DNA of 64,000 nucleotides, taken from the NCBI RefSeq assembly GCF_039831995.1, contig NZ_JBDOIO010000001.1, positions 186,001 through 250,000 of the forward strand, given 5' to 3'. A program made the position numbers and the translations under genes. The stretch comes from Paenibacillus pabuli. GTDB lineage: Bacteria; Bacillota; Bacilli; Paenibacillales; Paenibacillaceae. The notes under the pieces were generated by a model. It was not told where the DNA came from, did no database searches, and saw nothing but the letters and a program-made list of their open reading frames with translations. Below are positions 32,196-39,177 of the stretch, piece after piece; the first letter of the stretch is position 1, and each line of letters starts with the position of its first letter.

Positions 32196-32854
32196 TAAAG
32201 TATACGAAGGTTAATGGTGCACATGGAGAACAATTGTTTGTGAGATATTATTTAGACCCTGGTGTTAATAACATCTTGCATGTTATTGACGAATCAGGTA
32301 AAGGAAATCAGATTTTCTCTGAATCAATGGGTCAAGTCTACTCTGAAATTCATCGAATCGAGAATATCGATCCTGATACAAGTTTTCACTGCTATAATTA
32401 CACTGATAGTGGTATCGTGTATTGGAACTCTGGTTTCGAAAGTTTGGAAAATAGTCATTATATTAATGCTCCTAGTTCATTCCTGCTCGATGAGTTCAAA
32501 ACTATATGTTTTGATAGACAACGTAGAAAATTCGGATTTTCCACTGCAGATCTAGATGAGAGTTCATTCTTTTTTGTTCGGTTCATTGTGGAAGCTTCCG
32601 ATTATGTTGAGACTGAGGGGCAAACTGTTGTACTCGCGACTTGTACTTATGACTTTATTTCTAAATACTCCGGTTACGATAAAGAATCTATTAATTATCT
32701 CGAATCACTGGTTGGTGTGGTACTTCAGGAAGTTTACCAAGATGGAAAAATATACTACAGAGTTCCAGTTGATGCGCGCGAACTCTTCGGTGTAATCGAA
32801 GAAGAAAGAAGAACTATCAGCCACTACGATCAGTACGTCAATTCGATGAATTAG
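32192..32854 (+). CDS. Tandem paralog family, member 1
   Basis: A 220-residue protein behind AAAGGGG, overlapping the previous stop by 4 nt. Build: an N-terminal beta/alpha domain with a HVID strand, a helix ending IHRIENI, an aromatic Y-N-Y strand followed by a G-x-V-Y-W hairpin, then at about 140-205 a winged-helix-like part (YDFISKYSGYDKESINYLES, then VLQEVYQDGKIYYRV, ending ARELFG). The next four genes share the order. Function unknown; the wing suggests DNA binding. Confidence 0.6.
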   Translation: MIKYTKVNGAHGEQLFVRYYLDPGVNNILHVIDESGKGNQIFSESMGQVYSEIHRIENIDPDTSFHCYNYTDSGIVYWNSGFESLENSHYINAPSSFLLDEFKTICFDRQRRKFGFSTADLDESSFFFVRFIVEASDYVETEGQTVVLATCTYDFISKYSGYDKESINYLESLVGVVLQEVYQDGKIYYRVPVDARELFGVIEEERRTISHYDQYVNSMN

Positions 32855-32880
32855 AACAAATATAATCCGGAGGTATACAG

Positions 32881-33480
32881 ATGTTAAATAATATTGTAGC
32901 AAATCTTAATAATGGGAGAATAATTTCCTCTGACTATTACATCGATGCTATGTCATGTAGCATTTATGTAATTGACGTGCACGTTAATAACGGAGACGAG
33001 CTGTTGAAGTATGTACAAGAAGTACAGCGCGAAATCTTGCATAAAGAAAATATTCCTTATGAGAACGTGGTAAACTACAACTGGTTCTATTGTGACTATG
33101 ATGGGATGACATTCTTCCATAATCATGAGATAAACGGTCCAGTTTACTTGGATTCGAGTATTGAATATTTGCCCCAATTTATGAAGGATAGTATTCTGGA
33201 GCGTCAGGTACTTTATCATGGTTTCAGTATGTTACAGCTCACTCACATGCAAAAAGACCTCCTCAGGAGCATGGTGAATGTCAAAGAGGTTAACGAGAAT
33301 GCTTATAACCCACAATCACTTGTTGAATGTTCTGGATTCGATATTAATACTGCAACCCAATTGGCAGACGAACTTCACCAAATGGGAGCACTTATCAAAG
33401 GCGTTTACGCTAACCAGAATGTAATATACGGAATCAAGAGTGCTACGCTCGATATGTTTGGGTATACACGAAAAATTTAA
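32881..33480 (+). CDS. Tandem paralog family, member 2
   Basis: A 199-residue protein behind CCGGAGGT. IYVIDVHVNNGDELLKYVQ then EVQREIL, and YNWFYCDYDGMTFF, align with SIHVVEIYTSDGEKLIN, EEVQRDIL and FSWYYYILNGLTYS in member 3, so these two are the closest pair. The C-terminal part (LTHMQKDLLRSMV, CSGFDINTATQLADELHQMG, ATLDMFGYTRK) fits a MarR-like winged helix: helix, HTH, wing, end strand. Confidence 0.65.
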   Translation: MLNNIVANLNNGRIISSDYYIDAMSCSIYVIDVHVNNGDELLKYVQEVQREILHKENIPYENVVNYNWFYCDYDGMTFFHNHEINGPVYLDSSIEYLPQFMKDSILERQVLYHGFSMLQLTHMQKDLLRSMVNVKEVNENAYNPQSLVECSGFDINTATQLADELHQMGALIKGVYANQNVIYGIKSATLDMFGYTRKI

Positions 33481-33496
33481 GTGGAGGAACTACTGA

Positions 33497-34102
33497 ATGT
33501 CTAATTTTACGGTTATACCTCTAGATAATAATAAGTATATCAATATAGATTATCATATTAATACCGATGGTAACTCTATACATGTTGTGGAAATTTACAC
33601 GTCAGATGGAGAAAAGCTCATAAACTGCATCGAAGAAGTCCAGCGTGATATACTGTGTGACCTTGGATTTGATATCGATGCACTTCACAACTTTAGTTGG
33701 TATTATTATATACTTAATGGTTTGACTTATTCTCACGATTTAACAGCAAATCGACTTGTATATATTCCATCTACTGACTCGTTAATTTTGGACAGTTTGG
33801 AATATCTGATTAAATATCGGCAAACGTCATATTTCGGGTATTCGCTTCATGATTTAAATAATGTGGATACTGGAGTTATAAAGTGTGTTTTAGGTGCATT
33901 AGATTACCCTGACGGAACCAATACTAATGGGGAGTGTAGTGTGTTATTTATTGTCGAAAATACTGGATTTTCTGTTGAGAACGTAAAGAGTAGTCTAGAT
34001 AATTTAGTTCAGTATAAAATACTGAACAAGTTAAATTTATCGGGATATGAATTCTACACCGCTAGCGAAAACACACGTATTCTTTTCGGGTACGAAGTAT
34101 AG
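33497..34102 (+). CDS. Tandem paralog family, member 3
   Basis: A 201-residue protein behind GTGGAGGA. Shares the EVQRDIL helix and W-Y-Y-Y hairpin with member 2, and a C-terminal NTGFSVENVKSSLDNLVQYK helix-turn-helix followed by NTRILFGYEV. The N-terminal domain is common to the family and not known to me from elsewhere. Confidence 0.65.
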   Translation: MSNFTVIPLDNNKYINIDYHINTDGNSIHVVEIYTSDGEKLINCIEEVQRDILCDLGFDIDALHNFSWYYYILNGLTYSHDLTANRLVYIPSTDSLILDSLEYLIKYRQTSYFGYSLHDLNNVDTGVIKCVLGALDYPDGTNTNGECSVLFIVENTGFSVENVKSSLDNLVQYKILNKLNLSGYEFYTASENTRILFGYEV

Positions 34103-34134
34103 AAAATATATAGTCTATGGAAGGTGGAATTATC

Positions 34135-34749
34135 ATGGAAGATTTACTTAAATTTGAAATTGGCGATGGGTATCGCACCGCTGTAAGACATTTCACAAGT
34201 ATTGATAATAAGTTTCATATTCTCGATTATCACTTGGAAGGACATATCCCTGCGAGTTTTGATTTGGATTTTACGATATCTCAGATTCTGGTATGGAAAG
34301 GATTACGCCCAGCTGACCGGCACCAATATAGTGTATATTACTACGATAGAGACGGATTTGTGTCATTCTATGATACAGATCAAAATTACACTTACGTTAA
34401 ATCTAACGATTTGAGTGTCGTATACGCTGATTTTGCTGACTACTGTAGCAAGGTACAGTACAACAATTTTGGGTACGCTGCCGTTTTTCTTACAGAAAAG
34501 CAGAGAAAAATTGTAGAGTATATCATCAGTTCGATGGATTACTACGCCAAGAACGGATATGGTGAAGGTTATTCTGATATCTCATTAACTGACCTTTGTC
34601 ACGAAACCGGTTGGGATATGGCTACGGTAAAGGGTATCCTTGGTACTCTGATGAAGCAGGGTGCTATTGATGCTATGGATGTCAACCAAGAATACAACGT
34701 TTATTATGCATCTGAGGTTTTGCGGAAAATGTATGGACTTGACTTTTAA
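34135..34749 (+). CDS. Tandem paralog family, member 4
   Basis: A 204-residue protein; ATG 34135 follows GAAGGTGGA. FHILDYHLEG, SVYYYDRDGFVSFY, then LTEKQRKIVEYIIS and LTDLCHETGWDMATVKGILG with KQGAIDAMDV. This is the clearest winged helix in the family: a helix, an HTH with T-G-W-D-x-x-T-V-K recognition helix, and a wing. The C-terminal ASEVLRKMYGLDF matches the x-x-x-M/L-F/Y-G ending of members 1-3. Confidence 0.65.
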   Translation: MEDLLKFEIGDGYRTAVRHFTSIDNKFHILDYHLEGHIPASFDLDFTISQILVWKGLRPADRHQYSVYYYDRDGFVSFYDTDQNYTYVKSNDLSVVYADFADYCSKVQYNNFGYAAVFLTEKQRKIVEYIISSMDYYAKNGYGEGYSDISLTDLCHETGWDMATVKGILGTLMKQGAIDAMDVNQEYNVYYASEVLRKMYGLDF

Positions 34750-34773
34750 ATTATAATGGGTGGGCGATTGATT

Positions 34774-35349
34774 ATGAAAAACCAAATAAGGTTTAAATTT
34801 GAAACTGACGATTACCATGTACGATACTTCATCGAAGAGAATTATGTTCATTTCATTGCATCAGGTAAAAAAGTAAAAGATTTTTATCTGTTTGCATCTA
34901 TAATCATCGCCCATATTTGTGATGAATGGCAGCTAAGTAAAGACAAATACTCTTGGATATTTTACTCATTAAATGGTTGTATTTACCACTTTAACGAGCC
35001 GGGTTTTATTCCGGTAATGGCGCGTGAGAGTTTTCTCCATGCACCTTTCGTTGAAATGTGTTCTGATAGATACCGGAATGAGCATGGAAATTCGATTGTC
35101 AACGATATCGATGATCAGGAATTCTCGGTATTGATGTATTTACGCCAAAGATTAGCGCTGGTTAATTCACCCGCATATTGTGGTGAAACTATTGAGAGTA
35201 TTATGGAACATACAAAAATACCGTACGAAAACACAGTATTTATTTTAGGAAAACTCACAGGTCTCCGACTAACAGGGTTACATATCGATGATTTAGGTGA
35301 GTGGCACTTCAATTTATCTTATGCTGCGCGAAGACAGCTGAGCGTATAA
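34774..35349 (+). CDS. Tandem paralog family, member 5
   Basis: A 191-residue protein; ATG 34774 follows GGGTGGGCGAT. VHFIASGKKVKDFYLFASI, YSWIFYSLNGCIYHF and a C-terminal HTH-like KIPYENTVFILGKLTG repeat the family plan at lower similarity; the final x-x-F-G is lost. Last of the array. Confidence 0.6.
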   Translation: MKNQIRFKFETDDYHVRYFIEENYVHFIASGKKVKDFYLFASIIIAHICDEWQLSKDKYSWIFYSLNGCIYHFNEPGFIPVMARESFLHAPFVEMCSDRYRNEHGNSIVNDIDDQEFSVLMYLRQRLALVNSPAYCGETIESIMEHTKIPYENTVFILGKLTGLRLTGLHIDDLGEWHFNLSYAARRQLSV

Positions 35350-35375
35350 AGAGAGACAGCTACGGAGGTAATTGT

Positions 35376-35708
35376 GTGGATGACAATGTAATTTATCTTA
35401 AAGATCATTATGAGTTAGCGTATAACCTAGCAATGGACAGGTACGGGAAATACGATAAACATAATGAAAGGAACTTCCATTGGGAACATGTCGAAGAATC
35501 ATTGAAACAGTATTCAAATTTTAATTTCGCTTATCGTATAGATGTGGGTATCCACTACTTGTATAATGTATATCTTAGATCATATATGGATAACCGTCCT
35601 GACTATATCATGTATAGAGATTTAGAGAACCTTATTTTCAATGAATTTCTCACTGATGTATTTTCAGGAGCAAGTCGACTTGCTGAGGGATATGAAACTG
35701 TAGTTTAA
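35376..35708 (+). CDS. Small helical protein, function unknown
   Basis: A 110-residue protein; GTG 35376 is chosen on ACGGAGGT at 35362-35369. Tyr- and Asn-rich, mostly helical. It closes the terminator-free run that begins at 27246. Confidence 0.6.
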   Translation: MDDNVIYLKDHYELAYNLAMDRYGKYDKHNERNFHWEHVEESLKQYSNFNFAYRIDVGIHYLYNVYLRSYMDNRPDYIMYRDLENLIFNEFLTDVFSGASRLAEGYETVV

Positions 35709-35734
35709 ATTAATTAACTCTATAACATCGCAAT

Positions 35735-35753
35735 ATAATTAAGGTGTATAAAG
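35735..35753 (+). promoter_or_regulatory. Recurrent promoter-like motif, copy 14
   Basis: ATAATTAAGGTGTATAAAG, 28 nt before the start at 35782. Confidence 0.55.
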
Positions 35754-35781
35754 ATTAATAAAACAAGACGAGGTGATTAAT

Positions 35782-36195
35782 ATGATGTTTACGTTTATGG
35801 AGGATGGGCAGCTGTATTCTTTATGGCAAGGTGACGAAATGGGTCAACTCGCTGAGGGTGAAGTACATCTAATCGAGGATTCTCTAACTTTTGAAAAATA
35901 TATCGATGTGGTCAAATATTTTAAAAACACTGCTTATGACGACATTACTGTGTATGATCTCAGCAACGGTGTGATAATTCGGCTACAGCAGGGTAAATTC
36001 CGAGGTATGTCATCTGAGAGTAACTATGCAAAAGCTGTTATTCGGAAGTATTGGGAACCCGATCCTGATGAATTCCTAGCTAAATATGACGAACTTAGTG
36101 CTCCTGTTGAAGATTACGACGATGATCCACCTCCAAGATGTACTTTTTGCGGCGATGGTGGTTGTCCTAATTGTCGGCCAAGTTGGTTTAACTGA
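35782..36195 (+). CDS. Protein with a C-terminal zinc knuckle
   Basis: A 137-residue protein; ATG 35782 follows ACGAGGTGAT. Mixed alpha/beta body, an acidic linker (DYDDDPPP), and a C-terminal CTFCGDGGCPNC with four Cys in tight C-x2-C-x4-C-x2-C spacing, a probable zinc site. A similar C-terminal CNCGNSGACDDC closes the protein at 44353. Confidence 0.65.
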   Translation: MMFTFMEDGQLYSLWQGDEMGQLAEGEVHLIEDSLTFEKYIDVVKYFKNTAYDDITVYDLSNGVIIRLQQGKFRGMSSESNYAKAVIRKYWEPDPDEFLAKYDELSAPVEDYDDDPPPRCTFCGDGGCPNCRPSWFN

Positions 36196-36212
36196 ATTGG
36201 AGGTAAAGGTAA

Positions 36213-36461
36213 ATGAACTGTACAGGTAATGACAAATATGGTAATGTGGTACAGAATATTTTACATCAATGTCCAAAATGTAAATCATATCATTCAAGTA
36301 ATGAAATCCGCAACATGACAGAACAGGCTTTTGATTTCATTAATGGTGATATGTTCTTTGATCCACATAACTTATTCTCGTGGATATGTCCTAGTTGTCA
36401 TGTTGAACTAACAACTACTGATATTTTTATTAAGACTTTTGGCGTATACGCCAATCTTTAG
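36213..36461 (+). CDS. Zinc-ribbon protein
   Basis: An 82-residue protein behind TTGGAGGT. CPKC (Cys20, Cys23) and CPSC (Cys59, Cys62) form a four-Cys ribbon, with helices between. It stands 11 nt before the ATP-grasp gene. Confidence 0.65.
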   Translation: MNCTGNDKYGNVVQNILHQCPKCKSYHSSNEIRNMTEQAFDFINGDMFFDPHNLFSWICPSCHVELTTTDIFIKTFGVYANL

Positions 36462-36472
36462 GAGGAACGAAA

Positions 36473-37231
36473 ATGCGGATAATTTCTTATGGCTTTGAGC
36501 GGTGGATACAGCACAAATTAATCTTGAATTATCCGCTTATTCGTTTGAGAGACCCACGTAAAATACTTAAACTTTATCAGCAGGGAGATTTTGTATTATT
36601 CTCTGGATGGAATAAGATGGATCGTAAAGTTTTAGAGGAACTTCGAGACTCAGGGATTCCAATGTTTCCTGACGCGGACACACTTCTAAAATTTACAGAT
36701 CGTAGGTACGCAACTCAGTTTCTAGATGAGCACACTTTATTCAGTGGTCAATATACGAGACATTATGATCAAGGTCGGAAAGAGATTCCGGATATTGGTT
36801 ATGAGCAGTTGGTATTAAAGCTTGGTGACCATCATGTAGGTAAGGGTAAATACATAAAACAGGCTGGCGATATGATAAACTCCAGTGATTCATGGATACT
36901 TGAGCCTTTCATTAAAGGACGCAGTCTCCGAGTGTTAATACTCAAGGATAATTACTCAGTTATCGAACATGTTAATAATCAGAACTGGATCAAGAACATC
37001 GATCCTGAATCAGAAATTATCACCTTAGATTATCCCTCATCTATTGTCAAAGATGCCCTCAATATCGCAGAGAAAATGAATTCTGAATTTCTGGGAATTG
37101 ATTATCAATTAGGTGAGAATAACTCAATACTACCTTTAGAAATTAACGTTTTACCCGGATGTCCTGATTCACCCTTAATAGAAAAAGGTTATTTCCACAC
37201 TGTTATGTCCGCAATCAAACAACATAGTTAA
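36473..37231 (+). CDS. ATP-grasp ligase (RimK-like)
   Basis: A 252-residue protein behind TAGGAGGAA. ATP-grasp features: the LVLKLGDHHVGKGKYI strand-loop (about residues 112-127) carrying the ATP-binding Lys and Gly-rich loop, ILEPFIKGRSLRVLIL (about 141-156), and the metal-binding end FLGIDYQL with LPLEINVLPGCPD (about 205-230), the D...E-x-N pattern. The N-terminal 70 residues look like the pre-ATP-grasp domain. Family members join a carboxylate to an amine, e.g. glutamate to ribosomal protein S6 (RimK) or in peptide antibiotics and graspetides. Neighbouring zinc proteins (35782, 36213) might be partners or substrates; this is only positional. A terminator ends the unit. Confidence 0.8.
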   Translation: MRIISYGFERWIQHKLILNYPLIRLRDPRKILKLYQQGDFVLFSGWNKMDRKVLEELRDSGIPMFPDADTLLKFTDRRYATQFLDEHTLFSGQYTRHYDQGRKEIPDIGYEQLVLKLGDHHVGKGKYIKQAGDMINSSDSWILEPFIKGRSLRVLILKDNYSVIEHVNNQNWIKNIDPESEIITLDYPSSIVKDALNIAEKMNSEFLGIDYQLGENNSILPLEINVLPGCPDSPLIEKGYFHTVMSAIKQHS

Positions 37232-37240
37232 AATTAAACT

Positions 37241-37270
37241 AGACCATCATATATGTGATGGTCTTTATTA
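37241..37270 (+). terminator. Intrinsic terminator
   Basis: AGACCATCA, loop TATATG, TGATGGTCT, then a T-rich tail. Confidence 0.85.
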
Positions 37271-37333
37271 TATCAACAGGATTAAGTGGAAGAATTAATT
37301 AAGAAATTTAAACGGAGTAAGGGTGATAATCTA

Positions 37334-37636
37334 ATGGCATACACTGACTATTCAGTTCCAGACAGTTTCGATGAACTTTTCACTGAAGGTGAGAACTCTT
37401 ATCATATAAAAGATTATAGTAAAGGTATGGACATGGATAACATTGAAGCAATGGGACTATTCATTGAAAGTGTTGGTATTCCTTCCGAAGCTATAGTTGC
37501 TGACTTTGGGACTCAGGTTAAACTTGAACATGCAGATTTCGATTTTTACATTTACATCGACAGCGCTGGTATGGGAGATTTCTTCAGTCACCGTTATGAT
37601 GTAAGTATTGAAATGAAGGAACAGCTATCGACATAA
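37334..37636 (+). CDS. Small acidic protein, function unknown
   Basis: A 100-residue protein; ATG 37334 follows AAGGGTGAT. An in-frame GTG at 37286 would add 16 basic residues but has a poor ribosome site. Acidic, alpha/beta. Confidence 0.6.
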   Translation: MAYTDYSVPDSFDELFTEGENSYHIKDYSKGMDMDNIEAMGLFIESVGIPSEAIVADFGTQVKLEHADFDFYIYIDSAGMGDFFSHRYDVSIEMKEQLST

Positions 37637-37658
37637 TTTCAGCTTTGGAGGTTATTTA

Positions 37659-37859
37659 GTGCACATCTACGTAGTTAACAGTGTGGAAGGATCATATACT
37701 ACTTTACTTACTCATCACGACAATTTCACTCAGTATGAGTTCGAGAATATGCGAGCAGCTATTCAGGTTCAGATGGGAAATTTCGTTTCTTACGGTGAAC
37801 TTATCGAACAATTAATTCACCAGTATGGTTTTAAACGGGCTTCAACAATCAATGTATAA
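37659..37859 (+). CDS. Small protein, function unknown
   Basis: A 66-residue protein with GTG start behind TTGGAGGT. Short beta strand followed by two helices. No motif recognised. Confidence 0.6.
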   Translation: MHIYVVNSVEGSYTTLLTHHDNFTQYEFENMRAAIQVQMGNFVSYGELIEQLIHQYGFKRASTINV

Positions 37860-37882
37860 TACTATTTGGAGGACAGTAACAT

Positions 37883-38293
37883 ATGAATATTTTAGTTATT
37901 AACCATTATAATCGAGCAGTTATTATTCCGGACAACATTCTTGAAAGTGCAATTAACGCATTCGCTTCCACTATGTTTCTGGAGCATATCGTAACACTGG
38001 ATGAATCGGAACTTGAGTCTTACGCTAACTATAGCGGACGAAATATCTTGACTCACGAGGACTTTGCATCAATCATTTACGGAAACTTGACGGCAACAGT
38101 TAATTACATTAACAGTGGTCTCCTGGTTCAAGGTGAGTATGAACTTTATGTGCAGAAGTCCCAGGACTTGGAAACAATTTACGCAGCTATGGTTGGAAAT
38201 CGAATTGAAGCTAATAGCGCTCAAATGTACCGTTATATTACTTATGTGTTTGCTAACGGTGAACTTGAAGCTTCTGATAACTTGGTTGTATAA
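37883..38293 (+). CDS. Helical protein, function unknown
   Basis: A 136-residue protein behind TTGGAGGA. Mostly helical, rich in Asn, Tyr and Glu; no motif recognised. A terminator-like hairpin follows at 38332. Confidence 0.65.
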   Translation: MNILVINHYNRAVIIPDNILESAINAFASTMFLEHIVTLDESELESYANYSGRNILTHEDFASIIYGNLTATVNYINSGLLVQGEYELYVQKSQDLETIYAAMVGNRIEANSAQMYRYITYVFANGELEASDNLVV

Positions 38294-38331
38294 ATCCACA
38301 AACACTCGCAATTATAGTTAGACTTGCATGT

Positions 38332-38362
38332 AACCTCTTGCATAACGTGCAATGAGGTTTTA
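38332..38362 (+). terminator. Terminator-like hairpin
   Basis: AACCTC-TTGCA pairs with TGCAA-T-GAGGTT (one bulge), followed by TT; a weak T tail. Confidence 0.6.
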
Positions 38363-38422
38363 GTACTATCATGGGTCGTAAACAATAAGAGAAGATAAGA
38401 AAAATATTGGAGGTAATAAACT

Positions 38423-38623
38423 ATGAAAAATCATGTATTGGACCGTGTCGTTGAAGTTGGACTTCGTTTTTCGCAAGGAGATATCACAACTAAAGAGTTG
38501 GCTGACACTTACGGTGTAAGTAAAACTACAATTTACGACGACCTCACTAAGCGATTGCCTAAGGTTGACGAACAGCTGGCTGAGGATGTCCGTGAATTGA
38601 TGGCAACTAAACGCGCATCGTAA
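38423..38623 (+). CDS. SpoIIID-like transcription regulator
   Basis: A 66-residue DNA-binding protein behind TTGGAGGT. ITTKELADTYGVSKTTIYDDLTKRLPKVD (residues 21-49) closely follows SpoIIID of Bacillus, where the HTH reads V-I-A-K-E-F-G-V-S-K-S-T-V-H-K-D-L-T-E-R-L-P, and the trailing helix QLAEDVRELM matches its C-terminal DNA-contacting helix. SpoIIID controls mother-cell gene expression during sporulation. A version on a mobile element may act on host sporulation genes or on the element's own promoters. The protein is slightly shorter than SpoIIID (about 93 residues). Confidence 0.8.
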   Translation: MKNHVLDRVVEVGLRFSQGDITTKELADTYGVSKTTIYDDLTKRLPKVDEQLAEDVRELMATKRAS

Positions 38624-38644
38624 ACTCAACTGGAGGTTGATTTA

Positions 38645-39061
38645 GTGGGAAGTTCTGAATTTGTCTTTGTAAACGTAGAAAGTGGTCAGTTATGTTATAA
38701 CAGCTCTGAGTTGAAATTGAGTCATCATTCAGGTTCCGGACTGCATGCAGTTCATCAACTTAGCGGTGAAAAGTATGTACCGCTGATGAAGACTAATATT
38801 ACCGCAACACTAGGAACAATTCACGAAGGAAGTATACTTTACGCACAGCTTGATGGATGGTTTGATACATACGACATCTTTGTAATACGTTGGGTACCTG
38901 AAGACTATCAGCTACGTGCCTTCATCAAATACGGTATTGACGGATTTTTCACTACATCAGTCAGTATAAAAGATTTGATTAACATTGAGTATCTCGGAAA
39001 CATTTACTCCGATTCACACTATTTAAACGATGATAACAATGAATTTCTAAACCGTCGCTAA
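38645..39061 (+). CDS. YopX-like protein
   Basis: A 138-residue protein with GTG start behind TGGAGGTT. Beta-rich throughout, with a C-terminal INIEYLGNIYSDSHYL that resembles the E-x-I-G-N-I-Y-E ending of YopX-family phage proteins. No function known. Its stop codon lies in a terminator. Confidence 0.55.
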   Translation: MGSSEFVFVNVESGQLCYNSSELKLSHHSGSGLHAVHQLSGEKYVPLMKTNITATLGTIHEGSILYAQLDGWFDTYDIFVIRWVPEDYQLRAFIKYGIDGFFTTSVSIKDLINIEYLGNIYSDSHYLNDDNNEFLNRR

Positions 39062-39077
39062 GTGCGACGGTGTTTTA
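39051..39077 (+). terminator. Terminator overlapping the stop codon
   Basis: ACCGTCGC, loop TAAGT, GCGACGGT, then GTTTT. Confidence 0.75.
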
Positions 39078-39097
39078 ATTAGATCCTTAAGTAATCG

Positions 39098-39117
39098 TTT
39101 AAATTAGGTAGTATAAG
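39098..39117 (+). promoter_or_regulatory. Recurrent promoter-like motif, copy 15
   Basis: TTTAAATTAGGTAGTATAAG with TCCTTAA upstream; 60 nt before the helicase start at 39178. Confidence 0.6.
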
Positions 39118-39177
39118 ATAATATTTCTTGGTATGATAGCAATAAGGTATAAAATCTCATTAAAACGGAGGAAGCAC

